Below are positions 1 to 8,693 of a DNA stretch of 64,000 bases, piece by piece (the first letter of the stretch is position 1; each line of letters begins with the position of its first letter). Under the pieces are notes generated by a model that had not been told where the DNA came from, did not search any database, and worked only from the letters and a program-made list of their open reading frames with translations. The stretch lies in the NCBI RefSeq assembly GCF_026262505.1, contig NC_067203.1, forward strand, positions 19,325,411 to 19,389,410, read 5' to 3'. Made by a program: the position numbers and the translations under genes. This stretch comes from Trichomonas vaginalis G3. Taxonomy: Eukaryota; Parabasalia; Trichomonadida; Trichomonadidae.

Positions 1-840
1 ATCTCATTTTTGAAATTTTTTAAAAATTTTGGTGAGTATTCACAATGTTAAAATTGAAATTTATCTAAGAAGGATGCAAATCTCATAATTTAAGGAAACA
101 ATTCATATATTTTGAAGGAGTGGAATAAAATTTTAGGCATTTACGATATTATTTTAGAAATTAAACTGATATATGAGAAAATCTGTAAACTAGTAACAGC
201 ATGTAGAATGAATAAGAATAAAAAGAAAATGAGAAATTATTTAGTAAAATTGAATAAGAAAAAACTGAGAAGTATTCAAAAAAATAATAAATTATAAAAT
301 ATTAGTTTTATATAGTATATTAATATTTCACAATTTATTTTTGAATGTGTTTGAAATGAATTGAGAAGATTTTATATGAAAATGTATTTATGAAAATTGC
401 AGAATGAGATTATTATAAAGAGTTAACAATAGGTAATATTAAAAAAAATGGTGAAAGATGAAATAAGATATTAGATGAAGAAGAAAATAATAAAGAAATA
501 AAAAAGATAAAGATTAAAAAAATAAATTTATGATAAAAAGAAAGTGGTGGTTAAATGTAATGTACTGTGAAGTTGCGTTTAGAAATATTGAGAAAGGTGA
601 AAGATAAAAGAATATGAAATTAATTGAAAATAAAATAGTAAAATTAAGTAGGGAAGGCATTGTTTGCTTTAATATTATATGTAAAAGAGATATTGATAAA
701 CAGTAAATGATTTGTTAATTACTTGTCTTCCTTTTTTGCACCAAAATCAAAATTCTCACCCGATCAGTAATCGAAAATTTTGTAGCATACGATTATTTTC
801 CATTGAAAAATTATCACTAAAAAAATTTATTTTCATGTAT
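1..840. other. AT-rich gene-free stretch
   Basis: No convincing gene is seen here. The only longer open frame (112-297) lacks an ATG start and is Lys/Asn/Ile-rich, as AT-rich DNA gives by chance. A 26-bp block at 119-144 (starting AGTGGAATAAAATTTTAGGC) recurs at 1452-1477, just before the 109-bp tandem array. Confidence 0.5.
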
Positions 841-859
841 GAAGGAGGTAGGAAATGAC

Positions 860-1280
860 ATCCTTTTGAGGCCAAGTTTATGAGCATGCTCTGGATCCTT
901 ATGAGGCCAAGACTTCCAATACATTCCTAGAGGCCAAGTTTTCTGAGAATTTCCACATCACGGACAATTCTCAGCGGAATCCGGCCCTTGGGATCATTAA
1001 ATACGAAGCTCTAGCCTTTCTTGATGCCAGAGTCTGCAAGGCTAATCCTCAGGGCTGAGTTTGAGGGAGATCACCATTATCAAGGACGGTCTCCTCTCTC
1101 CTCAGCCCTGAAACACCTACGGATACAGGATCTGGTTGTTGCTGAGGCCAGAGCTTCGCTTCCTAATCTCAGGGCCGTTTTTCTCAATTGCCGTCTTGTT
1201 CTTGGCGGCAGGAGAGGAATCCAGCCCCGGAATCGATAAATACGAATCTGTGGCCTCATTATAGACCAGAGTCTGCAATT
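860..1280. repeat. GC-richer island with internal direct and inverted repeats
   Basis: About 420 bp, much richer in G+C than the DNA on either side. The word GAGGCCAAG occurs at 868, 903 and 930. A diverged direct repeat of about 66 bp occupies 973-1039 and 1213-1278. Two perfect inverted repeats are present: CTGAGAATT at 943-951 with 966-974, and TCAGGGCTGAG at 1049-1059 with 1101-1111. The open frame at 1021-1239 has no ATG start and resembles nothing I recognise. A decayed transposon or an old structured repeat is the likeliest explanation; the family is not identified. Confidence 0.5.
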
Positions 1281-1487
1281 TATTTTATATAATATTTTTT
1301 TTATTTATTATTTTTTTTCAATGATTTGTTTTTAAAGATTATTGGTACAGTATCTTTTAATATTTAAGTAAAATAGCAAAATACCCTTTGAAAAACTATT
1401 GTCAGACAATATTTTATAATCTCTATATTCATTCATAAAAAAAATACGTCTAGTGGAATAAAATTTTAGGCATTTACAATAGAAATT

Positions 1488-1999
1488 ATCATAAACACAT
1501 TTCTATTGTTATAAAAGTCTTAAGTGCTTGTGATCAGACAAATCTGTTTTTCAATAAGACATCTTAGAAAAAAAAATTGTAATTTGACTATTTCAATATC
1601 ATAAACACATTTCTATTGTTATAAAAGTCTTAAGTGCTTGTGATCAGACAAATCTGTTTTTCAATAAGACATCTTAGAAAAAAAATTGTAATTTGACTAT
1701 TTCAATATCATAAACACATTTCTATTGTTATAAAAGTCTTAAGTGCTTGTGATCAGACAAATCTGTTTTTCAATAAGACATCTTAGAAAAAAAATTGTAA
1801 TTTGACTATTTCAATATCATAAACACATTTCTATTGTTATAAAAGTCTTAAGTGCTTGTGATCAGACAAATCTGTTTTTCAATAAGACATCTTAGAAAAA
1901 AAATTGTAATTTGACTATTTCAATATCATAAACACATTTCTATTGTTATAAAAGTCTTAAGTGCTTGTGATCAGACAAATCTGTTTTTCAATAAGACAT
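1488..1999. repeat. Tandem repeat, 109-110 bp unit, about 4.7 copies
   Basis: Successive units begin at about 1488, 1598, 1707, 1816 and 1925, each with ATCATAAACACATTTCTATT. They are nearly identical and differ mainly in the length of one A-run, so the array expanded recently. The last copy breaks off after CAATAAGACATT. No coding frame runs through it. Confidence 0.9.
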
Positions 2000-2840
2000 T
2001 CTGATTCAAAACTTTAAATTATATCTCTACTGTTGTTCATCAAAAGAAGAAAACTTTGATAACAACTAATGATGATAAAATCAAGCTATCTTTTAATATT
2101 TTAAATTGATAAGACATTCAAAATATTTGAATGGTTTAAAATATTTTCTTTTAATTTCTATAAGATATTATCATGATTATATAATAAAATTTAAATTTTT
2201 ATTCAAAAAGGCAATATTTCAAACTTTTAATTTCAAAAATCTTAATTCTGCAATAGGTGTATTTAATTGTAGCAAATTTAATGATCCTTCGTCATGCTTA
2301 GCAATTTGGAACTCATAAATTAATGATTTCTTCAAGTAAAATTCTGCATTATTTCAAAAGTCAATAATTCTCTAGTAACTTTTCTTCAAACCCTAACCAT
2401 TATATTATATGTATAATGGAGAATAATTGCAAAGAAAGATAGCCGAATTTACTGGGTAGTTCTTGTGATGCGAAATAATTGCAAATTAACACGTGGTTTT
2501 AACAGCATCAATCTCTTTTTGCTCTCATTTAAATGCATTCGCACACTTTAATTTTGAAATATAAGAGTTTTGGAAATTATCAAATTTATCTGCTCAAATA
2601 CTATAGATCTTCATAAGTGTTAATAGAATCATTAGCCTTACATATAGTGTTTAATATAATGATGCACATTATACTGGGATTCATTCCTTATTCATCTAGT
2701 TATTATAAGATTTACAACCCCATGAAAATTTAAAATTTTGTCAAAAATAGTGAATGTACCTTTGATGGAAATAAATATATATTTTATGTATGCTATTTAC
2801 AAGTATGAAACTTTAATATGTTTGTATTTTTTTATATTTT
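2000..2840. other. AT-rich intergenic stretch upstream of the ARM-like gene
   Basis: No gene is supported. The open frame at 2106-2318 is short, starts without ATG and looks like chance. No clear TCAYWW Initiator was seen just before the gene that starts at 2841. Confidence 0.4.
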
Positions 2841-4466
2841 ATGTCAGTGATTACTTCAATTCTTGCTCCAACAACTTCAGATGAGAAATATATTGAAACT
2901 TTGGTGAAAGAATTGACTGCTAATAATGCTGATGAAACATGTGGAAGGATTTCCGAGGTTTTTAAAAATAATAAAGATGTTCCAAGACAATTATTTGTAC
3001 CCGTCATTCAAAAGATATGTGCTTTTGTCGAACAAAATAATATAGAGCAAGCTACACATGTTTTATTAACATTTAACAGATTTGAACATGTATTTTTCAA
3101 AACATTAGATCTAGCACCGTTATTCAAGATAATTAGTACAAACAACAACTTATATAGCACACCTCTGCTCCCGCCATTTTGTGGATTATGCTTTAAATGC
3201 ATCAATAACAATGAAGACTTATTTAGATTAACATCTACACCAAATATAATTGCCGACTTTGTTCCATATGCTTCAAATCCATTTGTCATATCATTTATCG
3301 TCAAAGTGGCTCAAATAGATACATCTTTACGTGTTCCATTAGTTTTTAACGGATTAATCGAACAAATATTACCTACAGTTGCAACAAACGAGACACATTT
3401 AGAATTACTATCATTGCTCATATCAAATGTTCAAACAAGAAAGTATTTTATTGATATGGGCCATATTCCGAGATTATTAGATACTTTATTCCAAACAAAC
3501 TTCTCAAACTTAGCCACAAACGCATTTATAGCATTACTATACCCTAAAGACTTAACAAATCTCTTCAACGCCCAAGATTCAGTGTTCAATGACGGAGCAT
3601 TTGAGAGATTTATCGAAGTTGCGAAAAATATCACAGCAGATGATGAATCCGTTAAAAATGTTCTTAAATGTATCAATAGTTGTTTATTTTGCCATCCTTT
3701 AAAGAATTTTGATTCAAATTTGCTTTTAGATGTAGCTGCAAGAAGACCTTCAACGAGACATTATGTTCTAGATGTATTAGAAACAATATCTATGTCAAAT
3801 GGAAGGTTTTTATTCCAAGATGGAGCAGTTATGGAAATTGAAGAATTATTTAATGACAAAATGTTCTTTTTATTCATTTCTTACATCTGTTATGAATGCC
3901 ACAAGTCATCAAAGTTCGATATACTAGGATTTGTCCCTCAAAACAGGCAAGAAAAAATATTAAAATCTGTAATTTGCATACAAAGAAGATTATTCTACGA
4001 ACAAGCAATAGTAGAATCCCAGGATGCAAGTGATGAACTCTTGAGAAGTTTGTCTTGTGTACTACTCCTTGTTTGCAGAAAAAGTGATGAAAGAAGAGGA
4101 ATTTTAATTCAATACTCAGTGTCACTTTTTGGTAAATATCAAGGTGAAGTGAGACTTCCTCGGAGTTTTTTGTGCTGGGGAGCACAAGAATTTTGTCCAT
4201 CGAGGATTGGATATTGGATGAAACGCATAACTCCTCGTATAGAAATGAAAAATTCGGAAATTTTCGACTTATCTCCACAGAAATCTGCTGAAGAAATGCG
4301 AACTTTGAACTATGCAGCAAATGAAGCAATCTCTGAGAACAAGAGACTCAAGATCCACGTAAAAGCTTTACTTGACGACAAAGAAGAATCAGAAAAAGCA
4401 TTTGTTAACCTTGAAAAGGAAATTGTAGCTGCAAAAGTTGTCCAGTTGAAGAAATTCACCGAATAA
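2841..4466 (+). CDS. Armadillo/HEAT-like helical-repeat protein with C-terminal coiled coil
   Basis: An intact 541-residue protein starting at an ATG. Most of it (about residues 10-480) is predicted-helical, Leu/Ile/Phe-rich sequence in irregular 40-residue blocks, as in the many armadillo-like proteins of trichomonads. Short marks are FNRFEHVFFKTL near residue 80 and LVCRKSDERRG near 410. The last 50 residues are rich in Lys/Glu and look like a coiled coil. Proteins of this build usually act as scaffolds, but nothing here points to a partner or pathway. There is no signal peptide or membrane segment. The gene stands alone, with long intergenic DNA on both sides. The fold call rests on composition and spacing only and could be wrong; that it is a real gene is much safer, given 541 open codons in AT-rich DNA. 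Confidence 0.75.
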   Translation: MSVITSILAPTTSDEKYIETLVKELTANNADETCGRISEVFKNNKDVPRQLFVPVIQKICAFVEQNNIEQATHVLLTFNRFEHVFFKTLDLAPLFKIISTNNNLYSTPLLPPFCGLCFKCINNNEDLFRLTSTPNIIADFVPYASNPFVISFIVKVAQIDTSLRVPLVFNGLIEQILPTVATNETHLELLSLLISNVQTRKYFIDMGHIPRLLDTLFQTNFSNLATNAFIALLYPKDLTNLFNAQDSVFNDGAFERFIEVAKNITADDESVKNVLKCINSCLFCHPLKNFDSNLLLDVAARRPSTRHYVLDVLETISMSNGRFLFQDGAVMEIEELFNDKMFFLFISYICYECHKSSKFDILGFVPQNRQEKILKSVICIQRRLFYEQAIVESQDASDELLRSLSCVLLLVCRKSDERRGILIQYSVSLFGKYQGEVRLPRSFLCWGAQEFCPSRIGYWMKRITPRIEMKNSEIFDLSPQKSAEEMRTLNYAANEAISENKRLKIHVKALLDDKEESEKAFVNLEKEIVAAKVVQLKKFTE

Positions 4467-4615
4467 TTGTTATTTGTTTAGATAAAATAAATGTTGTTTT
4501 GATAGTTATAACTTTATATTTTTTTATAACGTAGATCAATCTTCTGAGTCCCGGAAATTTGACTGATTATTGTTTTTTTTTTGTTTCAATTTTTGGTTTT
4601 TAATTCTGATTATTC

Positions 4616-4828
4616 AGGGTGCACTTACAACTTTCTGACATGCTCCCATAATATCAATATCTCTTTATTGTGATTGCAAAAAAGTATTACAATAATATAA
4701 GGTAAAAAGTAGTGATTTAAAATAACCTCTTCCCGAACAAAGTTAATGAATTTTTACCATAGAAAATTTGGATAAAAAACAAGAATGTCAAAAAAACAAG
4801 ATTGTCAAGAAAGTGGTAAGTGCACCCT
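4616..4828. mobile_element. Candidate MITE, 213 bp, 26-bp imperfect terminal inverted repeats
   Basis: The left end AGGGTGCACTTACAACTTTC (4616-4641) is matched in inverse by 4803-4828, ending GTAAGTGCACCCT, with about two mismatches or indels. The interior is AT-rich and noncoding. No clean target-site duplication is visible. The size and termini fit a non-autonomous DNA transposon, but the superfamily cannot be named from the sequence alone. Confidence 0.6.
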
Positions 4829-4881
4829 TAAGGTTATTTATCAATTCAACTTCAGGCCAGTTTATATTAGTATAGATATAA

Positions 4882-5043
4882 GCCTCTTTTTTAAATATTG
4901 AAGGCAATTCGAATATATGCGTTTCTCTGGACGACTGCTTTAAAGTTACACAAGCTTGTCATGAAAATGTAGGGCCAAAAAATTATGCAACGTTATTTGA
5001 TTATTTGATTCAATGTAATTCTCCAGAAATAAGAAATTCATAA
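4882..5043 (+). pseudogene. Unidentified host gene relic, C-terminal piece
   Basis: An open frame of 53 codons without an ATG, ending in TAA, reads like protein (for example LDDCFKVTQACHENVGPKNY, then ATLFDYLIQCNSPEIRNS). Its Cys, His, Asp and Pro content is unlike chance translation of AT-rich DNA. It is probably the tail end of a decayed host gene, perhaps of a helical-repeat protein. The family is not recognised. Confidence 0.35.
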
Positions 5044-5488
5044 AAATGATTTTACATATCAATCAAAAAAGTCGAAAAATATCGGATTTAATTATTTAAA
5101 TCCAACAGTGAGTAATAGTATAACAATGATTCTACTATTATTTTAGTATAAATTTTGATGAAATTTTATTTTTTGTAAATAATAAAATTCGTTTATAGAC
5201 TGTAATTTATTCAAGGAAATAAATCCAATGGATTATCAAAATTCGGAACTTCTGTAAATTGTTTACTTTTCTCATCTGATTTATGATCCTTTTAAATCAC
5301 TCGTCTTTATGGGGTTTAATTATATTGATTTCAATGAGATTTTCCAATCTGATTCAGCAGTTTTGAAATTTCGTAATTGGTTTTCAATTCTTTAGCAAAT
5401 GAATGCTGTTTATTGAGAGGTTAAACTGTAGAGTGCTTTCTGCTGAAATGATCATTTGATAGAAAATTATTTTTAAAAAGAAATGTGA

Positions 5489-5848
5489 TTATTTTATTGC
5501 AATTGGTTCTCCTGATAAACTAAAGATTTCGAGAGGATATATAGGTTTGTAGTCACTAAAATCCAATGGTTTAGGCTCTTTGCTTGTAACTTCAAGGGAT
5601 GAATCAGGTAAAACAATTGAATTTAATTTCTTGTCCATATAATTCGAGTTGGATATCGTAGTGCACGCTTCAAGCGCTGCTTTAAAGCTGCCAAATTCGA
5701 GAAATATGTATCCATCACAAATTGATCGAGAATTATTAGGCCATTTGAATGAAATAGGGTTTACAAGAGTTTTAAAAAACGAGAGAGTTGATTCGTATCG
5801 TGCTGCAAAGTTTAAATTTGTTACTAAAACCCATTTATTCTGTCCCAT
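5489..5848 (-). CDS. Small RRM-domain protein resembling the RRM of eIF3b
   Basis: A 119-residue protein starting at ATG. Residues 5-85 fit an RNA recognition motif, with an RNP2-like strand WVLVTNL (6-12) and an RNP1-like strand GYIFLEFGS (46-54). The RNP1 strand and the following FKAALEAC helix recall the N-terminal RRM of translation initiation factor eIF3b, where GYIFLEY is the typical wording. In eIF3b this domain is a docking site for other eIF3 subunits and is followed by a WD40 propeller of about 500 residues. Here the frame ends after a short tail (PLEIFSLSGEPIAIK), and no propeller-like frame follows downstream. So it is either a stand-alone RRM protein or a domain-sized split subunit. 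The RRM call is firm; the eIF3b link is inference from a few motif residues. Confidence 0.65.
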   Translation of the reverse strand: MGQNKWVLVTNLNFAARYESTLSFFKTLVNPISFKWPNNSRSICDGYIFLEFGSFKAALEACTTISNSNYMDKKLNSIVLPDSSLEVTSKEPKPLDFSDYKPIYPLEIFSLSGEPIAIK

Positions 5849-5859
5849 TTTTAAATAAC

Positions 5860-6466
5860 GATTATTTTCAATTCAAATGTAAATAATAAGGACTTTTTTT
5901 GTCGAACTGCGCTTTTGCACGGTTACCTAGCAGGATGATTTTATAGCTTGAGAATTATTATATAATTGTTTTATATTTTAGCAGGTGGGGCGCTGAAGAG
6001 TTGTGGATTTTTTTTTTGGAAGCAACTTGTGCAGATTAAAATCTAGAGAATCAGAGACAGACTAATATGCGACAAATTGATGGTAACATCGCAGATGCGC
6101 ATATCGGGGCAGACTAGTGACTTTTATAATAATCTGAATTCCCATTTTTCGAATCAAGCATTCATTTATACTTAACGATGAAATTTACAACTATAAAAAT
6201 CTTATTCAAATACCTACAGTTATGAATACTTTATAGGTAAATTTTGAAATGCAAAGTAAGAAATTAAAATTAGAAAATAACAATGCCCTAAGCTAAGTAA
6301 ATACTCTCCTGATAAGTATTTAAATTTTTCGTTGCAAATTTTTATTCAAATTAAAATATTTCTTATAATTTGTACTTTATTAGCATATTTAAAAAGAAAA
6401 TTATTTGGGAGAGATTGAGAAGAATGAGTTTAGTTTAAATAATTAAGTTTGACAGAAAATTTTTGC
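5860..6466. other. Intergenic stretch, no gene seen
   Basis: AT-rich apart from 5900-6010, which has some GC and a T-run at 6008-6017. No open frame of note. A passing resemblance to a U1 snRNA 5' end was considered and rejected. Confidence 0.4.
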
Positions 6467-7441
6467 TTATTGTTCGAGTTGTTTGTATAATTTGTAAAGA
6501 TCCTCGTTAAGTGGCTTAAGCTTTCCAACGAGATCCTCGAATGGGACAAGGTTGACCTTTTCGTCCTTGATGCCAACCATCTTGCCAGATTCACCAGCAA
6601 GGAGAGCGTCGACAGCGGCCATACCCATGATTGTGCCGTAGTAACGGTCGCGATATGATGGAGCACCACCACGCTGTGTGTAACCTAAGACTGTTGTTCT
6701 GACATCGAAGCCTGTCTGGTCTTCAATTGACTTAAGGTAGTCGATGAGGGCCTTTGTGCCTGGCTTCCAGCCTTCGGCGACGACAATGATGGCGTGTGGC
6801 TTACCACGAGTATATGCCTGAGTAATTGTCTTTGCGATTTCTTCCATTGATGGGTTCTTGCCTTCTGGGACGAGGCAGACTTCAGCACCAGCGGCAGCGG
6901 CAGCCATGAGGGCAAGAGCACCTGAATCACGGCCCATAACTTCAACGACGAAAGCACGTTGAATGGAAGAAGCGCAATCACGAATTCTCTCGATAGCCTC
7001 AATGATGATGTTGAGGGCTGTATCGACACCAATGCAAACGTCAGTGCCATAAACATCGTCATCGATTGATCCTGGGAGGCCAATGACTGGGAAACCATCC
7101 TTCTGAAGAAGGTTAGCACCAGCGAGTGAACCATTGCCACCGACAACGATGAGACCGTCGATAGAGAATCTGTTTAATGTTCTGATAGCTTCTCTTCTGA
7201 CCTTTGGTTCCTTCCATGATGGAAGACGAGCTGTACCAATGAATGTACCACCAAGGCCGAGTTTTCCTGAGACACTTCTGGAGTTAAGTTCGAAAATCTT
7301 TCCATCAACTAAACCGAGGTAACCTCTGTTGATGCCGTAGACCTTAAGACCTTTCTCGATGCCATAGCGTGTAGCTGATCTGACAATTGCATTGAGACCT
7401 GCACTATCACCACCTGATGTTAAGATACCGATAGACTTCAT
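6467..7441 (-). CDS. pfk: 6-phosphofructokinase, bacterial-type (ATP-PFK-like)
   Basis: A complete 324-residue group A phosphofructokinase, close to the 320 residues of E. coli PfkA, which phosphorylates fructose 6-phosphate in glycolysis. Motifs in order: GGDSAG (10-15), GTARLP (69-74), GGNGS (101-105), PGSIDDD (123-129, carrying the catalytic base Asp127), MGRDSG (169-174), PEG (192-194) and LGYTQRGG (252-259). In this family Gly at positions 104 and 124 marks ATP users, while PPi-dependent enzymes carry Asp and Lys; here both are Gly, so ATP is expected. Odd points are Asn103 where E. coli has the Mg-binding Asp, and SIDDD for the usual TIDND. Trichomonas has a cytosolic PPi-PFK and, from published work, an ATP-type PFK imported into hydrogenosomes without a presequence; this protein fits the second type and also lacks a presequence. 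G/C-ending codons suggest high expression. Confidence 0.93.
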   Translation of the reverse strand: MKSIGILTSGGDSAGLNAIVRSATRYGIEKGLKVYGINRGYLGLVDGKIFELNSRSVSGKLGLGGTFIGTARLPSWKEPKVRREAIRTLNRFSIDGLIVVGGNGSLAGANLLQKDGFPVIGLPGSIDDDVYGTDVCIGVDTALNIIIEAIERIRDCASSIQRAFVVEVMGRDSGALALMAAAAAGAEVCLVPEGKNPSMEEIAKTITQAYTRGKPHAIIVVAEGWKPGTKALIDYLKSIEDQTGFDVRTTVLGYTQRGGAPSYRDRYYGTIMGMAAVDALLAGESGKMVGIKDEKVNLVPFEDLVGKLKPLNEDLYKLYKQLEQ

Positions 7442-7605
7442 CTACAAAAATAAAAAAGACCAGTTTATTATTCAAAATTTTCTGAAGAATTTGAATATGA
7501 TTAAAAATCAAAGCAGAAAAGACGATCACAAAATGATACTTTATTTTAATATGATATTAAATACTTTACATCGGCATTTTTAACACATTCCATCATACGA
7601 AAATT

Positions 7606-7920
7606 TTGACATCAATTTTAGGTTTTTTATCCATCAAATTACTTATAAAAGACAATTCAATCAAAAAAGATCGATTACCTCGAATGTTTATTTCAATTTT
7701 TAAATTTGTTGTTTTTAGTGAAATAATATGCAAAATAAACTTAAATAATGATACTCTTCAACAAAATTTATTACACATCGTTTATTCATTCAATTTAATA
7801 GGTCGATCAAAAATATTATTAGGCTCATTTAAAGATTCTTGTCGTATACTTGGTTGGGAAATATCCAAAATTGAGAGGACTAACATCGAAGACGCTTTCA
7901 AATTTTTAATTTTTCATTGA
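7606..7920 (+). pseudogene. Open frame without ATG, probable host gene relic
   Basis: 104 open codons begin at TTG and end TGA. A frame this long is unlikely by chance in DNA so AT-rich, and it includes protein-like stretches (SFKDSCRILGWEISKIER). No family was recognised. It lies downstream of the divergent pfk start. A decayed or partial helical-repeat gene is the best guess. Confidence 0.3.
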
Positions 7921-8693
7921 CTCTAACCGCCAAGATGGATAACACCAACAATATATAGATCTAAATAAAAGTTAATAAATTTTCAAATTCAATTCGAATC
8001 ATCTTTTGAGATCGTTATTCGCTATTTGCTTAATTTAATACGCATTCTTTTTGGCTTATGCTAGAACTAATATATTCTGTAGAAAATGGCCACTTTGGAT
8101 CGTCGTTTCATTCGCTGTTTTGCTAGTCTTTTTTGATAGCCGAAATAACTAGTTAAGAATGTTTAACTACTGGAAGACTAACTATTTCATGTAGAAAATG
8201 GTATGATTGGTCTATTCATTGTTTCAAATCATATTCGTATTCGCATTGAAAGAATTCTATCTTTGGTTTTCTATTTTTATACTGGGATCTATGCTATTTT
8301 CCCGATATTTTTATCAAATATTTGATTGGAACGCTCAATAATCGGATGAAATTACAACATGTACGTAACTATTTCTCAATTTATCATGAATTCATGCATA
8401 CAATATTGAACGCTATATATTTCTCTCAGAATCGTTTGAACTTATCCTTAGATAATTTTTATCGGAATCAAATTAAGTAATTGAATTACCAAAAACTATC
8501 ATGAATCAATTGATAGGATTGTTAAAGCTCAGGGTATTGTTATTTACGTATCATCTATTTATCTGAGTTATATTAGATTAAATATAGAGTTATTCTTTTT
8601 AATTTAAGGATGAAAATAAATACATTAATATAATAGATATAATCGTTTATAATTTTAACAAAAATTCGGCAATTTAAGAAAGATAATACTAAA
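7921..8693. other. Intergenic stretch, no gene seen
   Basis: AT-rich DNA with no open frame, repeat or RNA signal that I could support. Confidence 0.4.

Noticed and set aside
1021-1239. Open frame of 72 codons in the GC-richer island.
   Set aside because: No ATG, no recognisable protein, and the frame runs through direct and inverted repeats.
3874-4329. Minus-strand frame of 151 codons.
   Set aside because: A shadow of the plus-strand ARM-like gene; no independent start context and low-complexity translation.
5920-6040. Resemblance to the 5' end of U1 snRNA (GGTTACCTAGCAGG) followed by a T-run that might be an Sm site or Pol III stop.
   Set aside because: Only about ten bases match, the U1-70K loop sequence is absent, no stable stem I could be drawn, and the trichomonad 5' splice site would call for a different U1 start.
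6685-7146. Minus-strand frame of 153 codons inside phosphofructokinase.
   Set aside because: Same-strand shadow frame caused by G/C-rich codons; Ser/Leu-rich nonsense translation.
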